DNA of 16,931 bases from assembly GCA_015688915.1 (NCBI GenBank), contig JAATGX010000149.1:1-16931 (forward strand), in the 5' to 3' direction. The DNA is from Desulfuromonadales bacterium (GTDB taxonomy: Bacteria; Desulfobacterota; Desulfuromonadia; Geobacterales; Pseudopelobacteraceae). Position numbers and translations under genes: made by a program. The notes under the pieces are model-generated. The model did no database searches. It saw only the letters and a program-made list of their open reading frames with translations, and was not told where the DNA came from. This document shows positions 7,703 to 13,897 of the stretch, one piece after another (position 1 is the first letter of the stretch; every line of letters starts with the position of its first letter).

Positions 7703-7893
7703 GCAACAGGATGGTTTAAAGGAATCTACATACATTTGCCCGAGTTGACCAGCATTCTTTATCTTACGCATTCAAGAATCCAGCAGGTAACTACTCGATT
7801 TGTCGCGAAAATCATGCGATCTCCTTTGACATTCAGGGTGCGCCGGATTACATTGCGCGTCAGTGACATGAAGACTGAGAGGTTATCAATCCG
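7703..7893. other. Divergent intergenic region between the radical SAM gene and nhaA
   Basis: This 191-nt stretch must hold the promoters of both divergent genes, but no convincing -35/-10 pair was found on either strand. It contains a short ORF with a good ribosome-binding site on the minus strand (7759-7815) and a weak GCGC/GCGC hairpin potential near 7841-7858 on the nhaA side. GC is lower than in the flanking radical SAM gene. Confidence 0.4.
7759..7815 (-). CDS. Possible 18-codon leader ORF upstream of the radical SAM gene
   Basis: ATG at 7815-7813 is preceded by AAAGGAG (7827-7821) at 5-nt spacing, the best ribosome-binding site in this intergenic region. The frame reads MIFATNRVVTCWILECVR and ends in TAA (7761-7759). 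Its 3' end overlaps by 13 nt the first in-frame ATG (7771) of the radical SAM reading frame, so it could act by translational coupling. It is in a different frame from that gene and resembles no peptide I know. It may be chance. Confidence 0.3.
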   Translation of the reverse strand: MIFATNRVVTCWILECVR

Positions 7894-9126
7894 GTGAGAG
7901 CAAAACTGGCTGAACTATTCATTGCCTTTTTCGAAAGCGAGAAAACTTCGGGAATTATCCTGATCCTTTGCACCATTACGTCAATTAGCCTCGCCAATTC
8001 ATATGCAGGCGAGGATTATCTCGGGTTATGGCATACGAGCATTGGAATCGGAATCGGCGATTCCATCGCCTTGAAATACAGCCTGGAGCAGTGGATCAAC
8101 GATGGGTTGATGACGGTTTTTTTCCTGTTGATCGGACTTGAGATTAAAAGAGAGCTCCATATAGGTGAACTATCCGATCCCAAAAATGCCTCATTGCCGG
8201 TTATTGCGGCCATTGGAGGCATGCTGACGCCTGCCCTGCTGCATTTCCTTTTCAATGGTGGGACCGCAACGCAAAGCGGAGCTGGAATTCCCATGGCAAC
8301 GGATATTGCCTTTGCGCTTGGGGTGCTTGCCTTGCTTGGCTCCAGGGTCCCGGTATCTCTGAAGATCTTTCTCGCGGCATTGGCCATCATAGACGACCTG
8401 GGCGCAATTCTCGTCATCGCCCTGTTTTATCAAAAAGGTCTTTCCCTGTTCTATGTGATCCTGGCAGTGGGAGTATATGCCGGCTTGTTAATCATAAATC
8501 GCCTGGGTGTAAACAGGTTGGCCGCGTACCTCATCCCCGGCGTTTTTCTGTGGTATTTCATGCTTCAGTCCGGCGTCCACGCCACCCTGTCAGGTGTCCT
8601 GCTGGCCTTTGCCATTCCGTTTAGGAATGGAGACCATAAATCGCCGTCCCATAGGTTGCAGCATTTTTTACACAAGCCGGTGGCATTCATTATCATGCCG
8701 CTTTTTGCCTTGGCAAACACGGGGATTCTGCTGGCGGGGAATTGGGCTGAAGGCTTGGTGTCTTCAAACAGTCTGGGAATTTTTGCCGGTTTGGTCGTCG
8801 GCAAGCCGCTGGGCATTGTCTTGTTCAGTCTTTTTGCGGTTAAATTGGGACTATCGCAATTGCCGCACGATGTGACGTGGAAGCATATCATCGGTGCCGG
8901 TTTTCTTGGGGGTATCGGGTTTACCATGTCAATATTCATCACGCTGTTGGCTTTCGAACACCCCGAAATTACCCAAAGCTCAAAAATAAGCATTTTAATC
9001 AGCTCACTTTTGGCAGGTATCATCGGATTTCTTGTTCTGAGAAATCAGCCGGGACGTAGGCAAGACGCCCACAAAGGGGAAAACGTCAAACCGGAAGCGC
9101 GTCTCAACTACGGTGCCAAAAGCTGA
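7894..9126 (+). CDS. nhaA: Na+/H+ antiporter NhaA
   Basis: A 410-residue multi-pass membrane protein of NhaA length. The two adjacent transport aspartates are in LAIIDDLGAI (Asp167-Asp168, matching E. coli Asp163-164), and Asp137 in PMATDIAFALG matches Asp133. GLEIKREL (81-88) carries the pH-sensor region glutamates, and GGIGFTMSIF is the conserved late-helix motif. NhaA exchanges cytoplasmic Na+ (or Li+) for external protons. The start is GTG at 7894 with GAGAGG (7877-7882) about 11 nt upstream, so initiation may be weak. Base composition differs from its neighbours: hand counts of sample 60-nt lines give 40-42% GC here against 65-70% in adjacent genes, hinting at transfer. The next gene begins within 30 nt and is probably co-transcribed. 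Confidence 0.95.
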   Translation: MRAKLAELFIAFFESEKTSGIILILCTITSISLANSYAGEDYLGLWHTSIGIGIGDSIALKYSLEQWINDGLMTVFFLLIGLEIKRELHIGELSDPKNASLPVIAAIGGMLTPALLHFLFNGGTATQSGAGIPMATDIAFALGVLALLGSRVPVSLKIFLAALAIIDDLGAILVIALFYQKGLSLFYVILAVGVYAGLLIINRLGVNRLAAYLIPGVFLWYFMLQSGVHATLSGVLLAFAIPFRNGDHKSPSHRLQHFLHKPVAFIIMPLFALANTGILLAGNWAEGLVSSNSLGIFAGLVVGKPLGIVLFSLFAVKLGLSQLPHDVTWKHIIGAGFLGGIGFTMSIFITLLAFEHPEITQSSKISILISSLLAGIIGFLVLRNQPGRRQDAHKGENVKPEARLNYGAKS

Positions 9127-9154
9127 TAACACCAATCAGAAAAGAGATATGAAC

Positions 9155-9859
9155 ATGCTTTATATCATCCAGAACGACCCCGAGGTCCCGCCGGGGCTGG
9201 TGGCAACGGAACTCGACCGGCGCGGCGTCCCATGGTCGCTGGTCCGCCCCGACCTGGGCGAGCCGTTTCCCGGGATCGCGGCAATCGAGGCGGTCATCTG
9301 TCTGGGGGGCGCCATGGGGGCCAACGACGACCAGAAGCACCCGTTTCTGACCGGGCTCAAATCGTTCATCAGGGAACTGGTGGCGCATGAAATCCCTTAC
9401 CTGGGGATCTGCCTGGGGGGACAACTGCTGGCCGCCGCCCTGGGAGCGGCGGTGGCATCCAACGCCCATGGAGAGAAAGGAATGCACGCCGTCATGCTGA
9501 CCGGGACGGGGGGTGATGACAGCCTGTTCCGGGGGGTCGCCCCGGAATTTGTCTCCTTCCAATGGCACAACGACAGCTTCGCCATCCCCGAGGGAGCGGT
9601 CAGGCTGGCGTTCTCCGGGGCCTGCCCCAACCAGGCGTTCCGCATGGGGCCATGCGCCTGGGGAACACAGTTCCACCCCGAGGTGGATGAACGGATCATC
9701 CGGGAGTGGAGTTCCTGGACCAAGGAGACGTCGGCCCGGACAGAGGAGTTCGTCGCCGACTACCGCCGCCGGGAAACCACCTACCTCGGGGTGTGCCGCC
9801 ACATGGTGCAGAACTTCCTGGAAGCCGCCGGTATCGCTACGGCCGCCACAGGTACATGA
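9155..9859 (+). CDS. Class I glutamine amidotransferase-like protein (GMP synthase GATase-like)
   Basis: A 234-residue single-domain protein with the class I amidotransferase triad: Cys86 in the nucleophile elbow GICLGGQLL, and His174 and Glu176 in TQFHPEVD. The family hydrolyses glutamine and passes ammonia to an acceptor; stand-alone members like this have varied or unknown acceptors, and none is apparent nearby. ATG 9155 is chosen because GAG (9144-9146) lies at normal distance; ATG 9149 in frame, two codons upstream, is nearly as likely. It follows nhaA by 28 nt on the same strand but has much higher GC, so the two may have different histories. Its last 23 nt overlap the 3' end of the convergent sppA gene. 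Confidence 0.85.
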   Translation: MLYIIQNDPEVPPGLVATELDRRGVPWSLVRPDLGEPFPGIAAIEAVICLGGAMGANDDQKHPFLTGLKSFIRELVAHEIPYLGICLGGQLLAAALGAAVASNAHGEKGMHAVMLTGTGGDDSLFRGVAPEFVSFQWHNDSFAIPEGAVRLAFSGACPNQAFRMGPCAWGTQFHPEVDERIIREWSSWTKETSARTEEFVADYRRRETTYLGVCRHMVQNFLEAAGIATAATGT

Positions 9860-10796
9860 AACCGGCGCCGGAGAAGGCGTCCATTCCACCCAACAGCTCC
9901 ATCACGCCACCCTTTTCCCCGGCGTCGGCATAGATGCTCCCCCTGTAGGTGCCCGGCCGGTAGTAGCTCACTATCCGGGCCTTGTCGTCACCGATGGTCT
10001 TCCTGATACCGGCTATGACGTCGTCCAGATAACCGATCCGGTCGATCAGCTTTGCCTCCAGGGCCTGGCCGGCAGTATAGATGCGGCCGTCGGCCAGCTT
10101 GCGCAGTTCATCCCGCGTCAACCGGTTGCCCGGCCGCGCCATGGCCACGTCCAGGAAGCGCCCGTAGAGATGGTCGATGATCTCCTGGGCCAGCCTTACC
10201 TCCTCCGGTGTGGCCTTGCGGAAGGGGGACATGATGTCCTTTTTATCCCCCGACTTGACCGTCTGCTCCTCCACGCCGATCTTGCCCATCAAACCTTCCA
10301 CGTTGAATTTCATCAGGATCACGCCGATGCTGCCGGTAATGGCCGTGGGATGGGCCACGATCTCGTCCGCCGCGGTTGCCGCGTAATAGGCCCCCGATGC
10401 GCCCGTGGCCATGATGCAGGCCACCACCGGGATCTTCCTCCGTTTCCTGAATTCCACAATGTCATGATGGATGATGTCGCTGGCGGTCACGGTGCCGCCG
10501 GGCGAGTTGATGCGCAAGATCACACCTTTGACGGAGTCATCCTTTTCCGCCTTTTGCAGCGATTCGCGGATCAGCGATACCATGGAGGGGGCCGGACGTC
10601 CCAACAGGCCGCCCGACTTCTCATCTTCCGAGATGGTGCCGCTGATGTCCAGCAGCAGGATCTTCCCGGCGCCGTCCCCCTCAAGCACCTGTTCCTCCAG
10701 CGGGCTGGGGGGCGGGATCAGCGGGACATTGACGAAGGCGCACCCGGAAAGGGTTGCCAGCATGGCCAGGATCAACAGGCAGGGTGCAAAGCGCAT
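9837..10796 (-). CDS. sppA: Signal peptide peptidase SppA (S49 family), lipoprotein type
   Basis: A 319-residue protein. The N-terminus MRFAPCLLILAMLATLSGC is a lipoprotein signal with lipobox LSGC, so Cys19 would be lipidated and the enzyme anchored on the outer face of the inner membrane. The S49 fold follows, with RINSPGG (95-101), the nucleophile Ser134 in TGASGAYYAA and the likely general base Lys186 in SGDKKDIMSP, matching the Ser/Lys dyad of short (Bacillus-type) SppA. These enzymes degrade cleaved signal peptides in the membrane. ATG 10796 has GGAGA about 7 nt upstream; the open frame runs 49 codons further but those residues do not look like SppA. It is separated from the nitrite reductase genes by a strong terminator, so it has its own promoter. 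Confidence 0.92.
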   Translation of the reverse strand: MRFAPCLLILAMLATLSGCAFVNVPLIPPPSPLEEQVLEGDGAGKILLLDISGTISEDEKSGGLLGRPAPSMVSLIRESLQKAEKDDSVKGVILRINSPGGTVTASDIIHHDIVEFRKRRKIPVVACIMATGASGAYYAATAADEIVAHPTAITGSIGVILMKFNVEGLMGKIGVEEQTVKSGDKKDIMSPFRKATPEEVRLAQEIIDHLYGRFLDVAMARPGNRLTRDELRKLADGRIYTAGQALEAKLIDRIGYLDDVIAGIRKTIGDDKARIVSYYRPGTYRGSIYADAGEKGGVMELLGGMDAFSGAGFMYLWRP

Positions 10797-10868
10797 GGGA
10801 CATCTCCTTGGTGATAGATAATTGCCCTTGTATTGTACGCAGGAACGGCGCACTTGTCCATGAACGGC

Positions 10869-10902
10869 AAAAAAGCCCCGTTCCTTCCGGAACGGGGCTT
10901 TT
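10869..10902 (-). terminator. Intrinsic terminator at the end of the nap-nrf unit
   Basis: The 14-nt arms 10871-10884 and 10889-10902 (AAAAGCCCCGTTCC on the + strand and its exact complement) surround a 4-nt loop. On the minus strand the hairpin ends in six U residues (10874-10869). It lies 65 nt after the nrfA stop and just upstream of the sppA leader, so it ends the nap-nrf transcript. The A/T tails on both sides could also make it bidirectional. Confidence 0.92.
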
Positions 10903-10967
10903 CCGTACAACCGTCGGCAGAGATGCAACCTGCTTACTCCCACGGGGCATGACTCTTACACTGAAAT

Positions 10968-12431
10968 CTAGAAACGTTTCTGGATTCCGGTCGGGTCGGG
11001 AAGTTCCTGTTCTTTCCGGAATTGCAGCTTACCCGCTCCTCTATCGTTCAAGTACTTGGCAAGCTCGAGATCGACCTTGACAGGAACCGTTACCCCCGCC
11101 TGTGTCAGTGCCTGGCGGAGAAGTGCTTCGGCTTTGGTGGCAAAGGCCACCGAATCCCCCAGAACCCGCATCGACTCGGTGGGGTTGTGGAAACCTATGG
11201 AGTTCTCCGCACCGATAAAGATGCAGCGGTAGAAGGCCTCTATGTAGTATTCTTTTGCCAGATCGTAGAGCCCCTTGTCGATGGTCTTGCCGGCGGCCTG
11301 GGCAGTGTGGGTCATCTCAAACAATTTGGCTACGGTGGCCGTTGCATAACCTGCACGGATCTGGAGAGAGACCGTTCTGTCCTGTATGGCGATGACCTGC
11401 CCCTTGAGCCATTCAGGGCTCTCCGCATGGCACTGGAGACAACCTTTCAGGCCATTTTTCAGTGGGCTCGTGATGCGATGGTCAGATGCCTTGTGGGAGC
11501 CGACCTTGGTGTACGGCATATGGCAATCGGCACAGGAGGCGCCTGCCTTCCAGTGAACGCTGTTGTTGGAAAAGAGTTCGTATTCGGGATGGCGGATGTA
11601 TCCCATCTTGAAACCGGTAACAGTCTGTTTCCACTCGAGGTAAGAAGGGTCGCTCAGTATCTTTTTGATGATATTTTCGATGGTGATATTACCGACCTTG
11701 CTTCCCTGCCAGGGGAAGAACACGCCTATCGACTTCATATCCTTGTCCTTGGGGATAACGTAGGTGACATGGCACTGGGCGCAGACAAGGGTCCGTTTTG
11801 TCTGGTGGTCGAGCTTGGTGGTATCCACCCCCATGTCCCGAAGCGCGGCGCCGAGCGTGAAATCACGTGAGATGGCCAGGGACATATCCTTGTTGTTATG
11901 GCAATCGCTGCATGAAACGCTGAGGGTAGCGTTCTTCTGGTCAGGAATTCTGGCCAGTACTTCCTTGTAAGGTGTTTTGTAGTAGTCGGCCCCCATGGTC
12001 TTTACGAGGTGATTGACGTAGGGGGTCTTGCAGGTGAGACAGACACCGCCCGCCTTGACACGTGATGCGTCGATATCGAGCTGGTCCTGCACCATGTGCG
12101 AATGCCCGCGCGGCTCGTTATACCCGATGCCGAAACCCCACCCGTTAAAAAGCAGGGCCAGGTAAGGATACTCCGAGAGCTTATCGACCATTGACTTGGG
12201 ATCGTCATTCCCCTTTTTGTATTTGCTGAGGCCGGGCGTATCCGGCGATTCGGCGGTTTTCTTCCACATTTCGTATTCAACCGGGTACGCTTTGCCCCAT
12301 TCGGCCGGATCGATCGTGCCGTCCGCAATCTGCACCGTTTTCACCTGTTCGGCCTTTTGCGGAGAGCAGCCAATGGCGAGCAGCCCCACGCATGTTGCCA
12401 GAACCACAAAAAACAATATTCTCATCTTCAT
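10968..12431 (-). CDS. nrfA: Ammonia-forming cytochrome c nitrite reductase NrfA, calcium-independent type
   Basis: A 487-residue pentahaem enzyme that reduces nitrite to ammonium with six electrons in the periplasm. The active-site haem has the diagnostic CxxCK motif, CLTCK (131-135). The four others are CxxCH: CSDCH (174-178), CAQCH (217-221), CADCH (300-304) and CLQCH (331-335). Active-site Arg108 (EPRGH), Tyr224 (CHVTY) and His281 (RHPEYE) are present. The usual calcium ligands are not: Glu before the Tyr is Thr223, and the Lys-x-Gln before the His is Tyr278-Ile-Arg280. Arg280 matches the arginine that replaces calcium in Geobacter lovleyi NrfA. The signal MKMRILFF...LLAIGC has a lipobox (Cys22), suggesting a lipid anchor. 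ATG 12431 is set by AAAGGAGG 8 nt upstream; the longer open frame overlaps nrfH. It follows nrfH by 25 nt. Confidence 0.96.
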   Translation of the reverse strand: MKMRILFFVVLATCVGLLAIGCSPQKAEQVKTVQIADGTIDPAEWGKAYPVEYEMWKKTAESPDTPGLSKYKKGNDDPKSMVDKLSEYPYLALLFNGWGFGIGYNEPRGHSHMVQDQLDIDASRVKAGGVCLTCKTPYVNHLVKTMGADYYKTPYKEVLARIPDQKNATLSVSCSDCHNNKDMSLAISRDFTLGAALRDMGVDTTKLDHQTKRTLVCAQCHVTYVIPKDKDMKSIGVFFPWQGSKVGNITIENIIKKILSDPSYLEWKQTVTGFKMGYIRHPEYELFSNNSVHWKAGASCADCHMPYTKVGSHKASDHRITSPLKNGLKGCLQCHAESPEWLKGQVIAIQDRTVSLQIRAGYATATVAKLFEMTHTAQAAGKTIDKGLYDLAKEYYIEAFYRCIFIGAENSIGFHNPTESMRVLGDSVAFATKAEALLRQALTQAGVTVPVKVDLELAKYLNDRGAGKLQFRKEQELPDPTGIQKRF

Positions 12432-12456
12432 TTGGTGAACCTCCTTTTGAGTATGG

Positions 12457-12921
12457 TTAGAGTGTTTCAATCGCTCCGCTTCGTAAATGGGTAATACTTC
12501 GATGACAACTCCAACATTTTTTTTCGGTGTTGATTGTGGAGACCAATTCTTCGTGACATCTGATACAGTTTGCCTGAAGTACCTTTGCTCCATGTTCGGA
12601 AAGCTTGATCCGTTCCGGGGTGTGGCCGGAATAGAAGAAGATCGCGTCCTTCATGCCGTCAATCGACTTCCAGATGTAGTGCACCGCCAGGTTATCATTT
12701 GGCAGATGACAGTCTACACAGCGGTTTCTGCGATGCGCTCCTGAATGCAAAAAAGCGGTATGCTCGCTCTCCATGACATGACATCCCGCGCAGAAACCGG
12801 GAGAGTCGGATTTTGCCAGTATCTGTGGTGGTCCCACCAACAGGAATGCCGCCACTACCACCGCGGCACCAACTGAAAGGCCCAGCACTATCAACCGTTT
12901 TTTGTTCAAAAAACTCAACAT
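12457..12921 (-). CDS. nrfH: NrfH, membrane tetrahaem quinol dehydrogenase (NapC/NirT family)
   Basis: A 154-residue protein with one N-terminal membrane anchor (about residues 9-30) and a periplasmic domain with four haem motifs: CAGCH (44-48), CVDCH (68-72), CIRCH (119-123) and CWSCH (136-140). Met50 in CHVM matches the methionine ligand of haem 1 in Wolinella NrfH. WKSIDGMKD (84-92) corresponds to the quinol-site region. NrfH takes electrons from menaquinol and passes them to NrfA. ATG 12921 is chosen for the GGAGGTG about 7 nt upstream; the frame could extend 15 codons further without membrane or signal features. As the only NapC-type protein in this unit, it may also feed the nitrate reductase. 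GC drops here relative to the genes upstream. Confidence 0.95.
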   Translation of the reverse strand: MLSFLNKKRLIVLGLSVGAAVVVAAFLLVGPPQILAKSDSPGFCAGCHVMESEHTAFLHSGAHRRNRCVDCHLPNDNLAVHYIWKSIDGMKDAIFFYSGHTPERIKLSEHGAKVLQANCIRCHEELVSTINTEKKCWSCHRSITHLRSGAIETL

Positions 12922-13009
12922 GCTCCCACCTCCTTCCATCGCTTTTTTCTCATTTCTTTGCCGCATACCTGTTTGTATCTGCTGACCGTGTGAAAAAATC
13001 CTGCCGTTA

Positions 13010-13366
13010 TCAACCCCTGGGTGAAATCGTCACGGCCTTGGGGGTCACCGGGCAGACATACTCGCACCAGCCGCAACCGGTGCAGCGGGCCTCATCGATC
13101 CTGATGCCGGTGCCGAACACCACGTGGATGGCCCGGGGTTCGCAGCGCTCGATACAGGCGAAGCAACCGCAGTTGCGCGCCAGGCAAATGGAGTTGTCGG
13201 CTATTGCCAGCAGGTCCGGCCGCTCGGCCGGCACGAACTCCGGTTCCTGCTGCGTCTCGGGCGCCACCTCAACGTGCGGCTGCACCGCCCCGCCGGCAAT
13301 CACATTCAAGGCCTCGCCCAGGGAAAACAGGCTTTTCCTGAAAAATTCCTTGCGGCTGATGTTCAC
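13010..13366 (-). CDS. Two-cluster 4Fe-4S ferredoxin-like protein of the nap unit (NapF/NapG-like)
   Basis: A 118-residue protein with GTG start; GTGA at 13366-13363 overlaps the stop of the preceding cytochrome gene by 4 nt, so translation is coupled. The C-terminal cluster motif is regular: CTGCGWCEYVCP (Cys95, 98, 101, 105). The first is irregular: Cys61, 66, 68, 71 and 75 (CxxxxCxCxxCxxxC) instead of CxxCxxCxxxC. The N-terminus SRKEFFRKSLFSLG followed by a short apolar stretch resembles the start of NapG/NapF proteins and a weak Tat signal with Arg-Lys instead of Arg-Arg, so location is uncertain. NapG would be a periplasmic electron carrier; NapF a cytoplasmic maturation factor for NapA. 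The protein is shorter than typical NapG (four clusters). Assignment as NapF- or NapG-like rests on context and the two cluster motifs. Confidence 0.75.
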   Translation of the reverse strand: MNISRKEFFRKSLFSLGEALNVIAGGAVQPHVEVAPETQQEPEFVPAERPDLLAIADNSICLARNCGCFACIERCEPRAIHVVFGTGIRIDEARCTGCGWCEYVCPVTPKAVTISPRG

Positions 13367-13818
13367 TTCTTGCCCGGCGCCTTCTTCAATGTTTTTTTCC
13401 CCTTAACCTCACCCTGCTCATGGCATTGGCTACAAACGAGTCGTTCGGGATGCGAGGTTTTCGGGGCACCTTTGATGCCGGTTTTGTGGCATGTGTTGCA
13501 TGCTTCACCGGTAAGGCCGCCACGTATCTTGTGGGGCACGGCTGGGGCAAAAACCTCGCCCGGCACGTGACATTGCGTACAATCGAGACGTTCGGGATGC
13601 GACGTTTCCATGGCTCCATTCATGCCTGTTTTGTGGCAGACAGTGCACGACGCGCTGGTGGCGCCATCGGGCACATTATGGGGTATGGTTGGTGAGTCGC
13701 CGCTTCCCAGCCTTGCATCGTTGTCGTAACTCTCCGGCTCTTCCGCCAGAACAGAAGCCGTGGGTGTGACGCAGAAGATCATGATTACAAGAACCAAAAT
13801 TCCGGGAAAGGCGTTCAT
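13363..13818 (-). CDS. Periplasmic tetrahaem cytochrome c of the nap unit, tandem NapB-like repeats (NapM-like)
   Basis: A 151-residue exported protein: signal peptide to about residue 25 (TASVLAEE), then two near-identical modules (about 46-88 and 95-137) offset by exactly 49 residues. Each has two haem motifs: CTVCH (58-62) and CTQCH (80-84), then CNTCH (107-111) and CSQCH (129-133). Each module also has two spare histidines (47 and 74; 96 and 123), enough to give every haem bis-His ligation. The order IPH...CxxCH...SH...CxQCHVP resembles the dihaem core of NapB. A tetrahaem NapM replaces NapB in the Desulfovibrio desulfuricans nap operon, and this could be its counterpart. The role inferred is electron transfer to NapA. 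ATG 13818 has AGGAGG 6 nt upstream; a TTG six bases earlier abuts the Shine-Dalgarno and is excluded. The tail is lysine-rich. Confidence 0.85.
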   Translation of the reverse strand: MNAFPGILVLVIMIFCVTPTASVLAEEPESYDNDARLGSGDSPTIPHNVPDGATSASCTVCHKTGMNGAMETSHPERLDCTQCHVPGEVFAPAVPHKIRGGLTGEACNTCHKTGIKGAPKTSHPERLVCSQCHEQGEVKGKKTLKKAPGKK

Positions 13819-13897
13819 CCGCAACCTCCTGTGAGTACGATACTTCGCGGGGTGATACTATTCTCAATCGGTTTGGAATCCATATCCATCGTTGCCG

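Noticed and set aside
9513..10814. 433-codon + strand frame running through the amidotransferase gene and opposite sppA
   Set aside because: It overlaps two well-supported genes in other frames, and its product shows no domain, signal or ribosome-binding site.
13066..13200. Regular cysteine spacing in the ferredoxin gene as a haem protein
   Set aside because: The cysteines lack the CxxCH pattern and fit iron-sulfur ligation (CxxCxxCxxxCP) instead.
13561..13580. Sigma-54-like GGCAC...TTGC on the + strand
   Set aside because: The GG to GC distance is 13 nt instead of 12, it lies inside the tetrahaem cytochrome gene, and it points away from any gene start.
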